DNA of 64,000 bases from VYFG01 sp965213885. Lineage in GTDB: Bacteria > Pseudomonadota > Gammaproteobacteria > Arenicellales > Poriferihabitantaceae. Of the stretch, positions 62,153-64,000 are shown piece by piece (within the stretch, counting starts at the first letter, position 1; every line of letters starts with the position of its first letter). Location of the stretch: positions 2,976,001-3,040,000 of the forward strand of contig OZ243919.1 in assembly GCA_965213885.1 (NCBI GenBank). Direction: 5' to 3'. The notes beneath the pieces were generated by a model, which worked only from the letters and a program-made list of their open reading frames with translations, did no database searches and had not been told where the DNA came from. A program made the translations under genes and the position numbers.

Positions 62153-62665
62153 TCAGCCGGAGCGGACTTCGGGTGACGGTGCTGCGGTGTTCCCCGCATC
62201 CGTGAGCGATCCGTCATCGCGCGCTCCGTCCCCGGTGGCGTCCTCTTCTTGGCGTAGTTCGCCGAACGTCTTGTCCCACAGGCCTTCGAGATCATATCGC
62301 TTGCGGGTTTCACGCCGCATGATATGCACCACCACGTCGACGAAATCCACCAGCACCCAGTCCCTCGCATCCTCGCCCTCCATGCCGATCTGGCGCCAGC
62401 CGGCCCCGTGCATCTTCTCCAGCACCCGTTCCGCGAGCGTCTTGATATGGCGGTCCGAGGCGCCGGAGACCACGATCATGTAGTCGCAGATGTCGGTCAG
62501 GGTGGTCACGTCGAGAACGGCGATGTCCCGGCCCTTGGCCTCCTCGAGGGCATCGAGGATCAGATCCTGCATGTGCTCGGCCTCGGACCGGCCGCCTTCA
62601 CCGGCGGAGGTGGTGTGGCCGGGGGAGCGGACGGCGGACTTCGGCCGGGTGTTTATTTCCGTCAT
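62153..62665 (-). CDS. rsfS: Ribosomal silencing factor RsfS
   Basis: RsfS binds ribosomal protein L14 (uL14) and blocks 30S-50S joining in starvation. The core (from MQDLILDALEEAKGRDIAVLDV) has DICDYMIVVSGASDRHIK and DWVLVDFVDVVVHIM, typical of the family. The 170 residues include about 30 extra at the N-terminus and a loose acidic tail at the C-terminus. The ATG overlaps the nadD stop as ATGA; an internal ATG at the core is an alternative. Confidence 0.94.
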   Translation of the reverse strand: MTEINTRPKSAVRSPGHTTSAGEGGRSEAEHMQDLILDALEEAKGRDIAVLDVTTLTDICDYMIVVSGASDRHIKTLAERVLEKMHGAGWRQIGMEGEDARDWVLVDFVDVVVHIMRRETRKRYDLEGLWDKTFGELRQEEDATGDGARDDGSLTDAGNTAAPSPEVRSG

Positions 62666-63315
62666 ATGGTTCGTGCGGGATCGGGTAGGCGGGAATAGAG
62701 TCCGTGACGTCGTATGTATTCGTGCACACCGGCATGCAGCAGGTGTTGTACGTCCCTGCCCGCGCGCAGGTCGTCGCGGATTCGGGTGGCGGAGACATCC
62801 ATCGGTGAGATCGCCATCAGGTGGATTCTACCAGTGGAGTCCGGTCCCGGGACACCCTCCCCGGTGCGCCACCAGGAAGGAGGCGGTACCGGGGGCGTCC
62901 AGCCGGGCCGCACCATGGCGATCACCGCCACCGACGAGAGCAGGTCTTCCCACCGATGCCATCGGTCCAGTCCGAGAACCGCATCCAGCCCGAGAACCAG
63001 GCTGAACCGGGTGCCGGGAAATTCCGCCTTCAGCTCCATCAACGTGTCTATTGTGTAACTGTGTCCTCCACGTTCGATTTCCCGGTCATCCTCGACCAGG
63101 CCGGGCTCGTCCGCCAGGGCGATGCGGACCATGTCGAGCCGCGCCGCCGCATGGGCGCGGGGCTCATGGCGGTGGGGCGGGACGGCGGCGGGAATCACCC
63201 TGACCGCGTCCAGGCGGGCGGGCGCCACGATCTGCCGGACCGCACCGGTATGGCCGAGGTGGATGGGGTCGAAGGTGCCGCCGAAGATGCCGCAGTGGAC
63301 TGGCCGGGAGGTCAA
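62662..63315 (-). CDS. nadD: Nicotinate-mononucleotide adenylyltransferase
   Basis: NadD adenylates NaMN in NAD synthesis. The 217-residue nucleotidyltransferase has GIFGGTFDPIHLGH (residues 9-22, the T/HxGH motif) and a C-terminal ISPMDVSATRIRDDLRAG, the ISxTxxR motif with Asp-Val in the middle. It is the first of the nadD-rsfS-rlmH-maf group and overlaps rsfS. Confidence 0.95.
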   Translation of the reverse strand: MTSRPVHCGIFGGTFDPIHLGHTGAVRQIVAPARLDAVRVIPAAVPPHRHEPRAHAAARLDMVRIALADEPGLVEDDREIERGGHSYTIDTLMELKAEFPGTRFSLVLGLDAVLGLDRWHRWEDLLSSVAVIAMVRPGWTPPVPPPSWWRTGEGVPGPDSTGRIHLMAISPMDVSATRIRDDLRAGRDVQHLLHAGVHEYIRRHGLYSRLPDPARTI

Positions 63316-63332
63316 CGATGTTTCCTGCCTTC

Positions 63333-63854
63333 CTATTCTTCCAGCAGAATCCGCACCAGGCGCAGGCTGTCGTTGCTGTTCCAGTCCCGGGGACCCACCA
63401 TGGTGGCGGCAAGCCGTCCTCGTTTGTCGATCAGGGCCGAGGTGGGCATGGCTCTCACGTTCCAGTCCCGGGCCACGCCACGCTCGGCACGAAGCAGGAT
63501 GGGGAATTCGAGATCCGTCCTGAAATGCCTGAGGAATTCGCGCACCTGCCGCGGCTCCTCGCCCACGTTGAGCGCCAGGATCTCAAAGGGCTCCCCGGCA
63601 AGCGTGTCCCTGAGCGCCTGCATCGTGGACAGCTCCGCCACACAAGGCGGACACCAGGTCGCCCAGAAATTCACCAGCAGCACATGGTCGCCATAGTCCG
63701 CCAGGGAAACACGGCTGCCGGTCAGGGCCTCCAGGGTGAACGGCTCCGCCGCGCGCCGGAGTTCCGCGGCGGAGCCCGGCGCGGCGAACAGCACGGCGAG
63801 CAGCAGGCCGGCCGCGGAAGCCATGGCGCGTCTGACCAGGGGCCGGGACCGCAT
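63333..63854 (-). CDS. TlpA/ResA-type thiol-disulfide oxidoreductase
   Basis: This is a 173-residue exported thioredoxin-fold protein. A signal peptide ends about GSAA (residue 30). The active site is C68-P-P-C71 in FWATWCPPC, and the cis-Pro region is VRAMPTSALIDKRG. Such proteins reduce apocytochrome c thiols or other periplasmic disulfides. It lies 17 bases upstream of nadD. Confidence 0.92.
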   Translation of the reverse strand: MRSRPLVRRAMASAAGLLLAVLFAAPGSAAELRRAAEPFTLEALTGSRVSLADYGDHVLLVNFWATWCPPCVAELSTMQALRDTLAGEPFEILALNVGEEPRQVREFLRHFRTDLEFPILLRAERGVARDWNVRAMPTSALIDKRGRLAATMVGPRDWNSNDSLRLVRILLEE

Positions 63855-63856
63855 GC

Positions 63857-64000
63857 CTACCAGGCCCGGAAGGCCGTGGCGAGAAAGATCACGACAACGC
63901 CGAGAACCAGGTTGGTTCCCACGAGCCTGCGAATGGTCCCGAGTGCGAAGGCCGCAACCTTGTGGTTTTCCTCCTCCACACCCCGGCAGAGATGGCGGAA
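63857..64000 (-). CDS. Membrane protein, C-terminal fragment cut by window end
   Basis: Only the last 47 residues are inside the window. They comprise a charged stretch (CRGVEEENHKVAAF), a hydrophobic helix (NLVLGVVVIFLATAFRAW) and a TAG stop at 63857-63859. This could be the end of a CopD-like or similar polytopic protein, but too little is present to name it. It ends 3 bases before the thioredoxin-like gene starts, so the two are probably co-transcribed. Confidence 0.55.
   Translation of the reverse strand, partial: FRHLCRGVEEENHKVAAFALGTIRRLVGTNLVLGVVVIFLATAFRAW

Noticed and set aside
1..64000. CRISPR arrays, complete insertion sequences, complete tRNA or rRNA genes
   Set aside because: No regularly spaced direct repeats, no transposase frames with terminal inverted repeats, and no full cloverleaf were seen; only the tRNA fragment near 49150 was kept.

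Overview
The window looks like chromosomal DNA from a high-G+C gammaproteobacterium able to respire nitrate, spanning the replication-origin region. The evidence is the run dnaA-dnaN-gyrB with DnaA boxes and two parS sites, the order rpe-gph-trpE-trpG, the block nadD-rsfS-rlmH-maf, and mlaA, apaH, gluQ, sfsA and rng of proteobacterial type. Genus and species cannot be told from the sequence alone.

Layout. 1-7.3 kb: a decayed sensor kinase, dnaA, a DnaA-box intergenic region, dnaN, a 1-kb non-coding spacer with two parS palindromes where recF would be expected, then gyrB. 7.4-15.7 kb: minus-strand housekeeping genes (HD-domain protein, ArsC, PBP1b, DUF2007 protein, AI-2E-type permease, OsmC, IlvE, a hydratase, an EamA exporter). 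15.9-21 kb: an orphan TOBE-like fragment, then rpe, gph, trpE, trpG, a cupin and trpC, with the cupin in the usual trpD position. 21-27 kb: NnrS and NnrU membrane proteins, a DegP-type protease, a frameshifted GPP34 gene, a beta-barrel protein and a lipoprotein. 27-37.5 kb: a complete nitrate-respiration operon narK(fused)-narG-narH-narJ-narI-parvulin, reading leftward behind a consensus FNR/ANR box.

37.5-49.2 kb is accessory DNA. It holds a hipA remnant, a methyltransferase-HNH nuclease fusion and the wreck of an MmeI-like DNA methyltransferase, which together look like a decaying defence island. Next comes a visibly lower-G+C operon: an IclR regulator, a carbohydrate-type ABC importer and two cytoplasmic Cys-type sulfatases. 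It probably imports a sulfate ester intact and desulfates it inside the cell. A 3' fragment of a tRNA gene marks its right edge.

49.2-64 kb returns to core genes: a class V aminotransferase, HlyU-like protein, SfsA, MlaA, ApaH, M18 aminopeptidase, GluQ, a cytochrome c5, RNase G, a CocE/NonD hydrolase, Maf, RlmH, RsfS, NadD, a TlpA-type thioredoxin and the C-terminus of a membrane protein cut by the window end.
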